Shown here piece after piece: positions 17,213-26,109 of a DNA stretch of 64,000 bases; position 1 is the first letter of the stretch; each line of letters begins with the position of its first letter. The notes below the pieces were generated by a model. That model was not told the origin of the DNA, did no database searches, and saw only the letters and a list, made by a program, of their open reading frames with translations. The DNA is from a bacterium. Its GTDB lineage: Bacteria; SAR324; XYD2-FULL-50-16. The translations under genes and the position numbers were made by a program. The DNA lies in contig JAHJTV010000073.1 of the NCBI GenBank assembly GCA_018829445.1, forward strand, positions 269,414-333,413, read 5' to 3'.

Positions 17213-20200
17213 TTAATTGGATTGTACCGGATCAGGATTGCTCCCTGGAATTATCGGTCTGGCTTTTTCCAGGAAGGCTGGTTTCATTTGCAGAATCAAG
17301 GCCGGCAGTAGTGTCAAAGCCCCCAATGAGCTTAATGCCATTGTTGCAGCCACCAGTATTCCCAGCATGATCTGCGATTGAAAGGTTGAAAAAAGGAACA
17401 CCAGAAAACCGGTAGCCACAGCGAGAGCATTGATCAGAATTGCTTTTCCTGATGTCATCACCGTAGTAGTATATGCCTGCGATAAATCGTCACCCAGTCT
17501 CAGTTGAATTTTTAATCTTTCAAGGAAGTGGATGGTGTAGTCTACTCCAATCCCGATTGCTACGGAAGCAACTAACATGGTGGACATGGTGATTCCGGTG
17601 CCCAGCAAAGCTATTAATCCGAAGTTCAGAACCACGGTAAAGAAAAGCGGTGCCAGCGAGAACAACCCACCTGTCAAGGATCGGAATATAAAGAAGGTGA
17701 CAGCAAGCACAAACAGGAAAGACAATGCGATGCTCTTCAATTGTGATGTCCCGATCAGTTTGGAAATCTGCATGCTGGTAAATGCACCTCCCCCGGTTTG
17801 AATGGAGGCGATATAGGGATCATCTTGGGGGAACTGTTCTCGAACCAGCTTCATAGCCTGATCTGCATACTTTTCAATGGTGATTGTAGAATCATTGCGA
17901 ATCATAGCCTTGACTTGAAACTCCTTGAGGTTAGGAGTGATCATGGCTTCAAAGCCGTCCCTGTCGGCACTTAAAGCCTGGTTGAGAACAACACCAATGA
18001 TACTCCTGTCGGTCAGGGTCTTGTCGGTAAATCCATCTGTTTCTACGTTGGGTAGCCGATTGTATGCCGGATTATCGTCATGATAGAATACCTTGTAAAA
18101 CTTACGAACATAATCCACTGGTGAGACGATCAAACCGCTTGGTTTGTACGTTTCGCCGTCGATTATCACTGCCGGGTTCTCAAGGTTCTTCAAGTCAGCA
18201 TATAATTTCTCCAGCTTGTGCAATACCCGGGGTTGTTTAATATCAACCGACAGAAAGTCATTAAGCAGGTTAACCTCTCGCTGCATTTGAACTCCAACAG
18301 CGGATGATTTAAGTTTCCTGAGCGCTAACACAAGTTCACCGGTGCGGTTCCACGCTGATTCCTGTTTTCCCAGGCGGTTATTTAATTCTTTCAGACCTGC
18401 AATCTGCTCAGTGGAAAGATCAGAAAAAGCTGCATTGCCAACACTGGCTCCCTCAGCAAAATCCGTGTTTTCACTTAAGCCATCCAATTCCCCCGCATCA
18501 TCGTCAGCCAGATCACCCAGGTCACCTTCCAACGAATCCGCCATCTTTTCCGGTTCATCACTGAGCAGTTCCAGATCTTCCTCTTCAGTTCCTGAAAGAG
18601 CTACCATACCGGTTTCCAGTTCCGATTCTGAGGCTTTCCCATTACCGCCGGATTCGATTTCAACAGCATATTCTTCGTTCAGTAAATCCTGAATCAGCTT
18701 GACCTGGGCGAAGAGCTTTTCATCTGATTGTGGCAATGTGTTACTGATATCCTGAAATGACCGATTAAGATCGAGAATAATCCCTTCATTCAGTTCCTTA
18801 TGCTGAAATCCCGCCTGATTGAAAGAAGCTGTGACCCTTTTAAGGTGATTCTGCAAAGATCTTTGGGTGTCGGGATTCTCCAGGTTTATTTTATCCCGGA
18901 AAGCAAAGATAAGGTTGATGTCGGTGGTTCCACTCAGGTTTTTATTGAGAAATTTATCACTTTGATAGATGACATTGTCCTTTTTGAAGTTCGACATAAT
19001 CGATCCTTCGAAATGGATATCATGCATCAGAAACAAAGAAGCTCCGATGGCTATTAGAAAAATCAGTAAAACAGGTTTTGGATAAGCGATGACCACATGA
19101 CTCCACTTCCGCATAAATCCGGATATAATGCCATCTTCACCGTCAATCGATCTTTTAACCAGTGGATTTCGTTTGGGAATTCTCCAAAGTACCAGTAATG
19201 CCGGTGTCAAGGTAAGTGACAGCAAAAGAGCGACAATGACGCCGACAGCGGAGAATTGGCCGAATTGCTGGATCGTGGTTAATGAAGTTGTGGCCAGGGA
19301 ACTGAAACCTGCAATCGTCGTTACAGCTGCCATGAAGATTGCTCCTCCCACGTGTTTGATCGATCGTTGTACGATGGCCAATTTGTCTGTACTGTTCTGG
19401 CTATCTTCGTAGTACCGGTTTAACAGATGGATGCTGTAAGCCGTTCCTACAGCGAGGATGATAATGGGAAGACCGGAGGTTGAAACGGTAAAGGGAATTC
19501 TGAGAAAGGCCATCAGACCCAAAGTCCAGATAACAGCCAATACTACAGTAACTAAAGGTATAAAAACACCCCTGACACTTTTGAAGCTCAAGACAAGGAT
19601 AAGCAGCACAACGCCAATGGCGATGGGGACTAGCTTGCTCATATCACCGGTCATCATTTGGGACATGACTCCGATTACGATCGGACCTCCGGCCACATAA
19701 CTGGTAATCCCTTCTGATTTATATTTTTCAAGGAGATCGGTGGTTAGGTAATAAACCTCGGCCATGTCAATCATGTCCTTGACATCATGAATTTGAAATT
19801 CGAGGTTTTCCAGGCTGAAAGGATCGATAACGGCCAGGGTGAATTCATAAAGCGAATCCATGAAGCTGCGCCAGGTTCCTACCTGTGGGCTCATAAAAAA
19901 GTCGTTACGCTCGATGTGTTGCATGATTGACTGAAACTTATCAACGGTCAAATCGCCGTCAAGCAGCTCTTTCAGATCAGGTTCCTGCTCAAAGGTATCC
20001 TCCAGCTCTTTTTGCAGATATTTATGCAATTGGGTACGTACGGCAACGGTATGATTTTTGATATAATTCTCATCAATCAGAGTCTTGTTGACGGTTTTAC
20101 CGTAGATTTCAAAGGGGAAAGTGCTGTCTTTTCCCTGAAAACGGCGGGTTAATCGAGAATCATCAATAGCGGTGGAGAGTTCCAAAATTGCGTACCGTCT

Positions 20201-20854
20201 TTTATATACCTGCTTTCTATATGTCGACGCTCGAATGGTGGCTGATTTCAGATCGTCTGACAGAATATTTCCCCTGAAGGTGCGATCGGACAGAATTCTG
20301 GATTTCAAGGCCGGTATGATCTTCTGCAAGTCATCATCAGATTCCGGTAATAGTTCCTCCTCTCCGGGATTGGAGGGGATGTTTTCCTCTTTTTTCAGAT
20401 TTTTGATGACACTGCCGGTGATGACGGAACCGGTTTCTTCATCTAGAATGGCGTCTTCCAGGTTAGCGACCGAAGTAATAGAGTCAGGATCGATTCCTAC
20501 CGTTTGTTCAAGCGTGACAGTCTCTCCCTTGAGCTTACTTTCAAATGTCTTTGAAGCCTTGAGCTCTTTCAGCTCAAGAACAACCTTTTCCATAACACGC
20601 AGGGCATCCGCATCCAGGATACTGCCGTCTTTTTTTTCGAATCCGATTAAAACGGTATCCTGGGTGTTAAAATTCTTCATGGAGTAATCATAAGATTTTA
20701 CGGCTGGCATATCGGTGGGAAGGAACTTCACCAGATCAGCTTCGAAATAGGCTTTTTCACGAATCTGTTCAACCATTAAAATCGAAATCGCACCCACAAC
20801 AATAAAAATCAGCCAGGGAAACCGGCAACTGAAACGGCTTATTTTTTCAAGCAT
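17213..20854 (-). CDS. RND-superfamily MMPL-type lipid exporter
   Basis: A 1213-residue inner-membrane transporter built from two repeated halves. Each half has one N-terminal helix (WLIFIVVGAISILMV at 15-29; PVLLIFLIAIGASLFLM near 590), a large periplasmic domain, and a five-helix bundle carrying the RND/sterol-sensing-like core (IIILAVGTAYSIHLLNRYYE; SVAIGIGVDYTIHFLERLK). The second periplasmic loop, at about 730-800, contains an unusual acidic low-complexity insert (DLGDLADDDAGELDGLSE). The proton motive force should drive substrate extraction from the membrane. A LolA-like carrier and a barrel follow, giving a complete envelope route. The ATG has AGGAGAG upstream. Confidence 0.9.
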   Translation of the reverse strand: MLEKISRFSCRFPWLIFIVVGAISILMVEQIREKAYFEADLVKFLPTDMPAVKSYDYSMKNFNTQDTVLIGFEKKDGSILDADALRVMEKVVLELKELKASKTFESKLKGETVTLEQTVGIDPDSITSVANLEDAILDEETGSVITGSVIKNLKKEENIPSNPGEEELLPESDDDLQKIIPALKSRILSDRTFRGNILSDDLKSATIRASTYRKQVYKRRYAILELSTAIDDSRLTRRFQGKDSTFPFEIYGKTVNKTLIDENYIKNHTVAVRTQLHKYLQKELEDTFEQEPDLKELLDGDLTVDKFQSIMQHIERNDFFMSPQVGTWRSFMDSLYEFTLAVIDPFSLENLEFQIHDVKDMIDMAEVYYLTTDLLEKYKSEGITSYVAGGPIVIGVMSQMMTGDMSKLVPIAIGVVLLILVLSFKSVRGVFIPLVTVVLAVIWTLGLMAFLRIPFTVSTSGLPIIILAVGTAYSIHLLNRYYEDSQNSTDKLAIVQRSIKHVGGAIFMAAVTTIAGFSSLATTSLTTIQQFGQFSAVGVIVALLLSLTLTPALLVLWRIPKRNPLVKRSIDGEDGIISGFMRKWSHVVIAYPKPVLLIFLIAIGASLFLMHDIHFEGSIMSNFKKDNVIYQSDKFLNKNLSGTTDINLIFAFRDKINLENPDTQRSLQNHLKRVTASFNQAGFQHKELNEGIILDLNRSFQDISNTLPQSDEKLFAQVKLIQDLLNEEYAVEIESGGNGKASESELETGMVALSGTEEEDLELLSDEPEKMADSLEGDLGDLADDDAGELDGLSENTDFAEGASVGNAAFSDLSTEQIAGLKELNNRLGKQESAWNRTGELVLALRKLKSSAVGVQMQREVNLLNDFLSVDIKQPRVLHKLEKLYADLKNLENPAVIIDGETYKPSGLIVSPVDYVRKFYKVFYHDDNPAYNRLPNVETDGFTDKTLTDRSIIGVVLNQALSADRDGFEAMITPNLKEFQVKAMIRNDSTITIEKYADQAMKLVREQFPQDDPYIASIQTGGGAFTSMQISKLIGTSQLKSIALSFLFVLAVTFFIFRSLTGGLFSLAPLFFTVVLNFGLIALLGTGITMSTMLVASVAIGIGVDYTIHFLERLKIQLRLGDDLSQAYTTTVMTSGKAILINALAVATGFLVFLFSTFQSQIMLGILVAATMALSSLGALTLLPALILQMKPAFLEKARPIIPGSNPDPVQSN

Positions 20855-20899
20855 TTTTTACTCTCTCCTGTCCATTTAGTGAAATATGGGGTTAAAAAC

Positions 20900-21973
20900 T
20901 TAACGACGATATTTTTTTATGACTTTTTCAAAGTATTCTTCCAACGCTTTTACATTTGAATCGAGATTGAATTTCTCAGCAATTGTATGATGGGATTCCC
21001 GGGAAAATCCTTCGTAGGTTACATTGTCCATCTCAATGCATCGTTTCAGATATACTGACAAGGCTGACACATCGTTATAAGTATACAAGAACCCGTTTTT
21101 CTCGTGTTCTATTACTTCGGGAAGCGCCCCGGCCCTGGTTGTAATACAAGGCAATGCTGCCGACATATATTCAATCACCGTATTGGGCAGTCCCTCGCTC
21201 TTAGAGGTCAAAAGCCCAAAATCATATTGTTTTAGCAGTTCGGACAGGTTCCTGGAAAATCCCTTGAGAAAAATGTTTTTATCCAATCCGTGGCCGTCGA
21301 TCTGTTCTTTCAGCTTTTTACCGCGAATTCCCTCTCCATATATATCGCAGGTAAAATTGGTGATTCCCTGCTTGAAAACCTCATGAAAAGCTTCAACGAG
21401 GCTTTCATGTCCCTTTCCTTCAGCAGGGCGGGAGGTGATGACGAAGCGTACCGGGTCATGTTTGCTTTTTCTCGGCCGACAAACGGCAGGTTTGGAGTTA
21501 TAGACAACCGTGTATTTCTCTGCAGGGGTAAAATGGAACCGTTTTGCCGTTTCGGTTTTCATCCACAAGCAGGTAACCAGGATCTCATCTACCAAATATC
21601 TTTGAGCAAACCGCTGATCCAGTTTAAAATTGATGTCGGTTGGCAAACCGATGCGCTGAACCACCGGGATTTTAAGAAGTCTTGCCGCAATTCCGGCTGT
21701 TCGAATCTCTTTTTGGATATTCATGCAGGTGACATCGATCTTATGCTCCTTGAATTTTTTATAAAAGAACCGCACTGCCACCGGGTTGTAATCAGCTCCA
21801 AATTTTACTGTGTATGCCTGACAACCATTTTGACTGACCTCCTCGGTTAAGCGGTTGTCATTGGAGAAATAAACAATCTCATGCCCCCTTAATTGTAACG
21901 CTTTTCCAAATTCCAACATCCAGGTTTTAACACCACCCCAAATCTTTATGCTGATTACAAAAGCTATTTTCAT
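20900..21973 (-). CDS. Glycosyltransferase family 4 (GT-B fold)
   Basis: A 357-residue GT4-type glycosyltransferase. The N-terminal acceptor domain starts KIAFVISIKIWGGVKTWMLE with the GG loop typical of GT-B enzymes. The donor domain has RFVITSRPAEGKGHESLVEA, FTCDIYGEGIRGKKLKEQI and the nucleotide-sugar block LLTSKSEGLPNTVIEYMSA (E-x7-E pattern). It transfers a sugar from an activated donor, most likely to a lipid or cell-surface glycan. It ends 45 bases upstream of the MMPL gene on the same strand, so it may be first in the envelope operon. Donor and acceptor cannot be inferred. No clear ribosome-binding site was seen. Confidence 0.88.
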   Translation of the reverse strand: MKIAFVISIKIWGGVKTWMLEFGKALQLRGHEIVYFSNDNRLTEEVSQNGCQAYTVKFGADYNPVAVRFFYKKFKEHKIDVTCMNIQKEIRTAGIAARLLKIPVVQRIGLPTDINFKLDQRFAQRYLVDEILVTCLWMKTETAKRFHFTPAEKYTVVYNSKPAVCRPRKSKHDPVRFVITSRPAEGKGHESLVEAFHEVFKQGITNFTCDIYGEGIRGKKLKEQIDGHGLDKNIFLKGFSRNLSELLKQYDFGLLTSKSEGLPNTVIEYMSAALPCITTRAGALPEVIEHEKNGFLYTYNDVSALSVYLKRCIEMDNVTYEGFSRESHHTIAEKFNLDSNVKALEEYFEKVIKKYRR

Positions 21974-22595
21974 CGTGTGATTGATTTCAGATTGGATCTT
22001 GTCACTCCAATTGTTTAAAAATTACTATCTTATTCAGCAAGTAAATCACTGCTTACATCTATAGATAGAAATCTGTGTCTTGAGCAAGTAGTTACTTACT
22101 TTTAAGAATCACTGATCAAACCGATCTAAACATCCTTCTGTTTAAGTTGAACAATGGTGACAGGTAATTTGTCAACTGCCATCAACATAAAAAGATGTGT
22201 AAAACCAAGCGCTTTTTTCTTTTGGAGGAATCGGTAACTATCATTGCAGAATTCAGCGAAGGGGCAGTTCACTTTTAATGAATTCTGCAATGATTGAAAG
22301 AAGAGTTAAAACTGTAGTAATGATAATTTGCATGAATGGTGTTTCCATTAAAAACAATTTACCATCAATACAATTATATAATAGCCGAGTTTATCGCAGG
22401 AAAACTTTATTCAAAAGTAAAAAATTGTAACAAAGTGTAACAGTGTAGATAAGAAGTAAATCATACTTTTGCTTGCATCTTGGTGACCGAATCTATGTAC
22501 AGACTTTGGCTGAATGCTATATATTTTTTCAACACTCTTTTTGTTCGGGCTTTTTTATATTGGGTTACATTACATCAACATATTGATATTTATTT
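21974..22595. other. Divergent intergenic region between glycosyltransferase and speE-like genes
   Basis: This 622-base AT-rich region should hold the promoters of both divergent genes. No coding region is convincing; a 49-codon frame at 22278-22427 lacks a ribosome-binding site. The prominent feature is the perfect 15-base inverted repeat at 22240-22294. Several TGTAACA-like words occur near 22425-22445. Confidence 0.5.
22240..22294. repeat. Perfect 15-base inverted repeat with 25-base spacer
   Basis: ATCATTGCAGAATTC at 22240-22254 is exactly complementary to GAATTCTGCAATGAT at 22280-22294. No T-run follows on either strand, so a terminator is unlikely. It could form a hairpin in an RNA or be a long dyad operator or recombination end. 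It lies about 270 bases from the glycosyltransferase start and 300 from the speE-like start. Confidence 0.7.
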
Positions 22596-24281
22596 ATGAA
22601 TCTGAATGGAAAAACCATCCGTTCCCCAAAAGCGCTGGTAGCTGTTCTGGGTATTTCGATGCTGTTTGTCGGGATTTGTGGCATCAGCTATGAGTATACC
22701 TTTAGCCGACTGGCGTCGGATATTCTTGGGAACTCCGTCAAACAGTGGGCAATAATTATCGGTTTGATGATGCTTTTTATGGGTATTGGAGCCGATCTTC
22801 AGAAATACTTCCCCGACAAATACAACGTCGATAATTTTGTTTTTTTTGAAATTATTCTCGGGTTGCTGGGAGGGCTGGGCCCCAGCATCACCCTATACGC
22901 TTTTGGCAACATGCATGACCATTTTATCCTTATTCATTATTTTTTCATCTGCTCCATAGGCTTGCTCATCGGGCTGGAAATACCGCTGCTTACCCGGGTA
23001 AATGAAATGGCGGTTCCCAGTTTAAAACGCAACCTGGGGCTGATTTTGAAGATGGATTATATCGGCTCCTTCATTGGCGCTTTGGTCTGGGTGTTTATCC
23101 TACCTCGTTTCTTTAATGTACTGGAGATTAGTTTTTTCCTGGGAATTGTTAATGTTGTGGTAGCTTTGTTCGCCTGGGTCTGGTTTTCACCCTGGATGCA
23201 ATATCCAAGGATTATTCCGGCTTTTGCCGTAGCATCACTGGTGATTCTGACAGTAGGGCTGTTTAATGGTAAAACTATAACCATCACAGCGGAACAAAAA
23301 CTCTATCGTGATCCTATTGTCTATACCCGGACAACAATGTACCAGAGGATTGTGATTACCAAAAATTATAGCGGTGATCTCTATTTTTACATCAACGGAC
23401 ATTTGCAGTTTTCCAGCCTGGATGAATATATCTACCATGAGTTTCTGGTACACCCCGCCATGGCAGCGGTTCCAAAGAAACAAAACATCCTGGTTTTGGG
23501 TGGAGGTGATGGCTTGGCAGTACGGGAGATTCTAAAATATAAAGAGGTTCATTCCGTTACTCTGGTAGATATCGATCCTGAAGTCACCCGTTTGGCTGCC
23601 ACCAATGCTGACCTGGTAAAAATGAACGGGGGTAGCCTGACCGGTCCCAAAGTCAAGATTCACTCCCCGGAGGGGATAGAACCGGGTGAAAAAGTAAGCC
23701 TGACCCAGTTTGGTCAAGGTCACTTCAAGCGATTTAGAAGCGATGATAGTGTTGAGATTCATCTCTACCACATCGATGCTTTCAAATTTGTTGAATCTAT
23801 TTCGGGAATATTTGATGTCATTGTTATCGATTTTCCGGATGCCAATCATGTGGAACTGGCTAAGCTTTACTCGCTTGAGTTCTATACCATGCTTAAACAT
23901 AAATTGGCTTTCGACGGTTTGATCATCCAGCAATCCTCCAACCCGGCTCTGGCAAAAGAGGTTTTCCTGGTTGTCGGGCGGAGCATGGAAGCCGCCGGAT
24001 TTCGCACATTGCCTCTGCATCAGACGGTTCCTTCATTTGGAGACTGGGGATGGTGGATTGCCGGTCATGAAGAGCGATATGGCCCTGAGACTCTGAAGCG
24101 ACTTGTCACTGATTCCCCGGGGTTACCTGACGATGTTCAATACATAACCAGAAATTTAATTCTTGCCAGCCAGCAGTTCGGCAAGAATGGGCTAACAACT
24201 GACAACACTGATCTGAACACATTGTTGAACAAACGGATCTTCTATTATTATGAACAGGCTTTGGAAAAGATGCGTCAGTGA
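22596..24281 (+). CDS. speE: Membrane-fused spermidine synthase-like aminopropyltransferase
   Basis: A 561-residue protein. About seven predicted membrane helices in residues 13-230 (LVAVLGISMLFVGICGISYE onward) are fused to a spermidine-synthase-like Rossmann domain at about 240-520. The latter shows YQRIVITKN, HLQFSSLDEYIYHE, VLGGGDGLAVREIL for decarboxylated-SAM binding, VDIDPEV, and the catalytic-site block VIVIDFPDANHVELAKLYS. Such enzymes transfer an aminopropyl group from decarboxylated SAM to an amine. Long membrane-fused forms are widespread, but the real product (spermidine, thermospermine or other) is not predictable. The gene end overlaps the convergent rlmN gene by seven bases. 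Confidence 0.85.
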   Translation: MNLNGKTIRSPKALVAVLGISMLFVGICGISYEYTFSRLASDILGNSVKQWAIIIGLMMLFMGIGADLQKYFPDKYNVDNFVFFEIILGLLGGLGPSITLYAFGNMHDHFILIHYFFICSIGLLIGLEIPLLTRVNEMAVPSLKRNLGLILKMDYIGSFIGALVWVFILPRFFNVLEISFFLGIVNVVVALFAWVWFSPWMQYPRIIPAFAVASLVILTVGLFNGKTITITAEQKLYRDPIVYTRTTMYQRIVITKNYSGDLYFYINGHLQFSSLDEYIYHEFLVHPAMAAVPKKQNILVLGGGDGLAVREILKYKEVHSVTLVDIDPEVTRLAATNADLVKMNGGSLTGPKVKIHSPEGIEPGEKVSLTQFGQGHFKRFRSDDSVEIHLYHIDAFKFVESISGIFDVIVIDFPDANHVELAKLYSLEFYTMLKHKLAFDGLIIQQSSNPALAKEVFLVVGRSMEAAGFRTLPLHQTVPSFGDWGWWIAGHEERYGPETLKRLVTDSPGLPDDVQYITRNLILASQQFGKNGLTTDNTDLNTLLNKRIFYYYEQALEKMRQ

Positions 24282-25345
24282 TTTGTTTTATGTTGTGTTG
24301 CAAGTTGACCGCAGGCCGCCGAGATTCCCTGTCCCTTTGAGCTTCTAAGGGTGGCGATAATGCCGTGGTCGAGCAGGTATTGTTGGAACAGCTTAACCGT
24401 TTGCCTGTCGGGTGATTTGAAATCCAGGGCTGGATTTTCGTTGTAGGCGATCAGGTTGACTTTTGACTTAACTCCGTGCAGCAGACTGACCAGTTTCCTG
24501 GCGGATTGTTGTGAATCGGTTATTCCCTTCATTAAAATATATTCGAAGGTTATTCTCTTGCGGGCTTCGCTGGGAAATTCTTTACAGGCCTGGATCAACT
24601 CTTCCAGGGAATAGCGTTTGCTGACGGGCATCAGCTTCTGCCGGGCTTCCTGGGTAACGCCATTGAGAGATACGGCCAGATTTGCCTTATCTTTTTCCAG
24701 GGCGAATTTCTTAATGCCCGGAATGATACCGCTGGTGGATACGGTAATTCTGCGGGAGGAAAAATTAAAGCCGTTGTTGTTCTGAAAAATGTTTAAGGAT
24801 TTTATGGTATTGTCGTAATTATGAAACGGTTCACCCATTCCCATATAAACAATATTGCGAATAGCCTGACCTTCGGGGAGCAGACTGTACAGATTTAAAA
24901 CCTGCTCTACAATTTCTCCTGCAGACAGGTTTCGCTTTAATCCCATTCCCGCCGTTAGACAGAATTTGCAGGCCATGGCGCATCCCACCTGGGTGGAAAT
25001 GCAAACCGTGTAATGATCATCATGAATCAGCAGCACGGACTCAATGGTATAACCATCTTCCAATTCCTGTAAAATCTTGACGGTTCCGTCAGGAGCTGTC
25101 TTGCGGTCAATGATTTTAATGCGGTTGATATTGAAACTCTTCTCCAGAATGGCTCTGAATTTTATAGAGAGATTTGTCATCTTCTCCCATGAGTCCACCT
25201 TATGAAGGTACAACCATTGAAACAGCTGAATTGCCCGAAACGGTTTTTGTCCGACGGATATCGCCCAATCTGACAATTCCTGTTGGGTCAAATCGGTGAT
25301 TTTTGGCAGGATCAAATTGGTGGTAATATTTTGTGATTCTGTCAT
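24275..25345 (-). CDS. rlmN: 23S rRNA (adenine2503-C2)-methyltransferase RlmN
   Basis: A 356-residue radical-SAM RNA methylase. The radical-SAM motif reads CAMACKFCLTAGMG (C-x3-C-x2-C). Other blocks are VYMGMGEPFHNYDNTIKSL, RRITVSTSGIIPGI, LAVSLNGVTQEARQKLMPVS, FEYILMKGITD and the C-terminal RSSKGQGISAACGQLA, which carries the methyl-accepting cysteine. RlmN methylates C2 of A2503 in 23S rRNA and can also act on tRNA. Start, length and motif order are normal. It lies 20 bases downstream of aroQ on the same strand, within a run of housekeeping genes. Confidence 0.95.
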   Translation of the reverse strand: MTESQNITTNLILPKITDLTQQELSDWAISVGQKPFRAIQLFQWLYLHKVDSWEKMTNLSIKFRAILEKSFNINRIKIIDRKTAPDGTVKILQELEDGYTIESVLLIHDDHYTVCISTQVGCAMACKFCLTAGMGLKRNLSAGEIVEQVLNLYSLLPEGQAIRNIVYMGMGEPFHNYDNTIKSLNIFQNNNGFNFSSRRITVSTSGIIPGIKKFALEKDKANLAVSLNGVTQEARQKLMPVSKRYSLEELIQACKEFPSEARKRITFEYILMKGITDSQQSARKLVSLLHGVKSKVNLIAYNENPALDFKSPDRQTVKLFQQYLLDHGIIATLRSSKGQGISAACGQLATQHKTNH

Positions 25346-25365
25346 TTTAACAGCAAATGGGTGGA

Positions 25366-25797
25366 TTATGCTTCCAGCCGTTTTATAACCAGATCAGCAG
25401 CCAGATGGTAACCTTGGATGCCACATCCAACAATCACTCCAGCGGCGATAGAGGAAAGAAAGGAGTGATGCCGAAACTCTTCACGTGCGTGAATATTTGA
25501 AATATGAACCTCAATAAAAGGAACAGCCGTTCCGGAGAAAGCATCCCGTAAAGATACGGAGGTATGTGTCAATCCGCCGGGGTTAATGATGGCATAACCG
25601 GCATCCCGATTATCATGAAGGAAATCGATCAACTGACCTTCATGGTTGGACTGAAAAGAGTGAAGGGTGTGGGATTTCGAAGCAAACAATGACTCCAGTT
25701 CCCCTTCAATATCCTTCAGGGTCTTGCTTCCGTAAATGTCCGGTTCTCGATTCCCGAGCAAATTGAGATTGGGTCCGTTCAAAAGCAGTATTTTCAT
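25366..25797 (-). CDS. aroQ: Type II 3-dehydroquinate dehydratase
   Basis: A 143-residue shikimate-pathway enzyme that converts 3-dehydroquinate to 3-dehydroshikimate. Type II signatures are complete: NGPNLNLLGNREPDIYG with active-site R17 and Y22, FQSNHEGQLIDFLH, IINPGGLTHTSVSLRDAF, FIEVHISNIHAREEFRHHS and the final GCGIQGYHLA. Length is typical of the dodecameric family. It precedes rlmN by 20 bases on the same strand, so the two are probably co-transcribed although functionally unrelated. Confidence 0.95.
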   Translation of the reverse strand: MKILLLNGPNLNLLGNREPDIYGSKTLKDIEGELESLFASKSHTLHSFQSNHEGQLIDFLHDNRDAGYAIINPGGLTHTSVSLRDAFSGTAVPFIEVHISNIHAREEFRHHSFLSSIAAGVIVGCGIQGYHLAADLVIKRLEA

Positions 25798-25836
25798 TTC
25801 TTGGCCGTGTTTGTGAGATCATTAGTGCTTAACTTC

Positions 25837-25870
25837 ATAACATCAGATGAACATTCCGGTGTGATGTTAT
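25837..25870. other. Nine-base perfect inverted repeat upstream of aroQ
   Basis: ATAACATCA at 25837-25845 pairs with TGATGTTAT at 25862-25870 across a 16-base loop. It overlaps the stop of the small upstream frame and lies 40 bases before aroQ's start. There is no following T-run, so it may be a processing hairpin or 5' UTR element rather than a terminator. Confidence 0.4.
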
Positions 25871-26109
25871 CGGGTGTCAGGTTTTTGCTTTTCCACTTTT
25901 TTCCTGCGATTAAAAAGACGCCCCATATCTCTTACCCTGCGATCTTTCTCTCGTTCCTCTTCCTTAGAGTCTGAAGGTTTTCCTGGGGCGTTCTTTTTTT
26001 TAAACATGACTTGAAAGAGATTTATTATCATGCTGGCACCATTGTCTTGACGGGAAACCCGGGTTGATTTGAGAAAACGATTATCGGAATAAATCACGTT
26101 ATTCCGCAT
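25867..26109 (-). CDS. Hypothetical small basic protein
   Basis: An 80-codon frame that begins inside the last codons of rlmB (11-base overlap). It encodes a very charged C-terminal half (KEEEREKDRRVRDMGRLFNR, then RKKVEKQKPDTR). An internal start giving about 54 residues (MIINLFQVMFKKK) is equally possible. No ribosome-binding site supports either start and no family is recognised. Its position within the housekeeping operon and coding-like composition are the only support. Confidence 0.35.
   Translation of the reverse strand: MRNNVIYSDNRFLKSTRVSRQDNGASMIINLFQVMFKKKNAPGKPSDSKEEEREKDRRVRDMGRLFNRRKKVEKQKPDTR

Noticed and set aside
22278..22427. A 49-codon frame starting in the downstream arm of the 15-base inverted repeat
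   Set aside because: No ribosome-binding site, no recognisable sequence features and AT-rich composition like the surrounding non-coding DNA.
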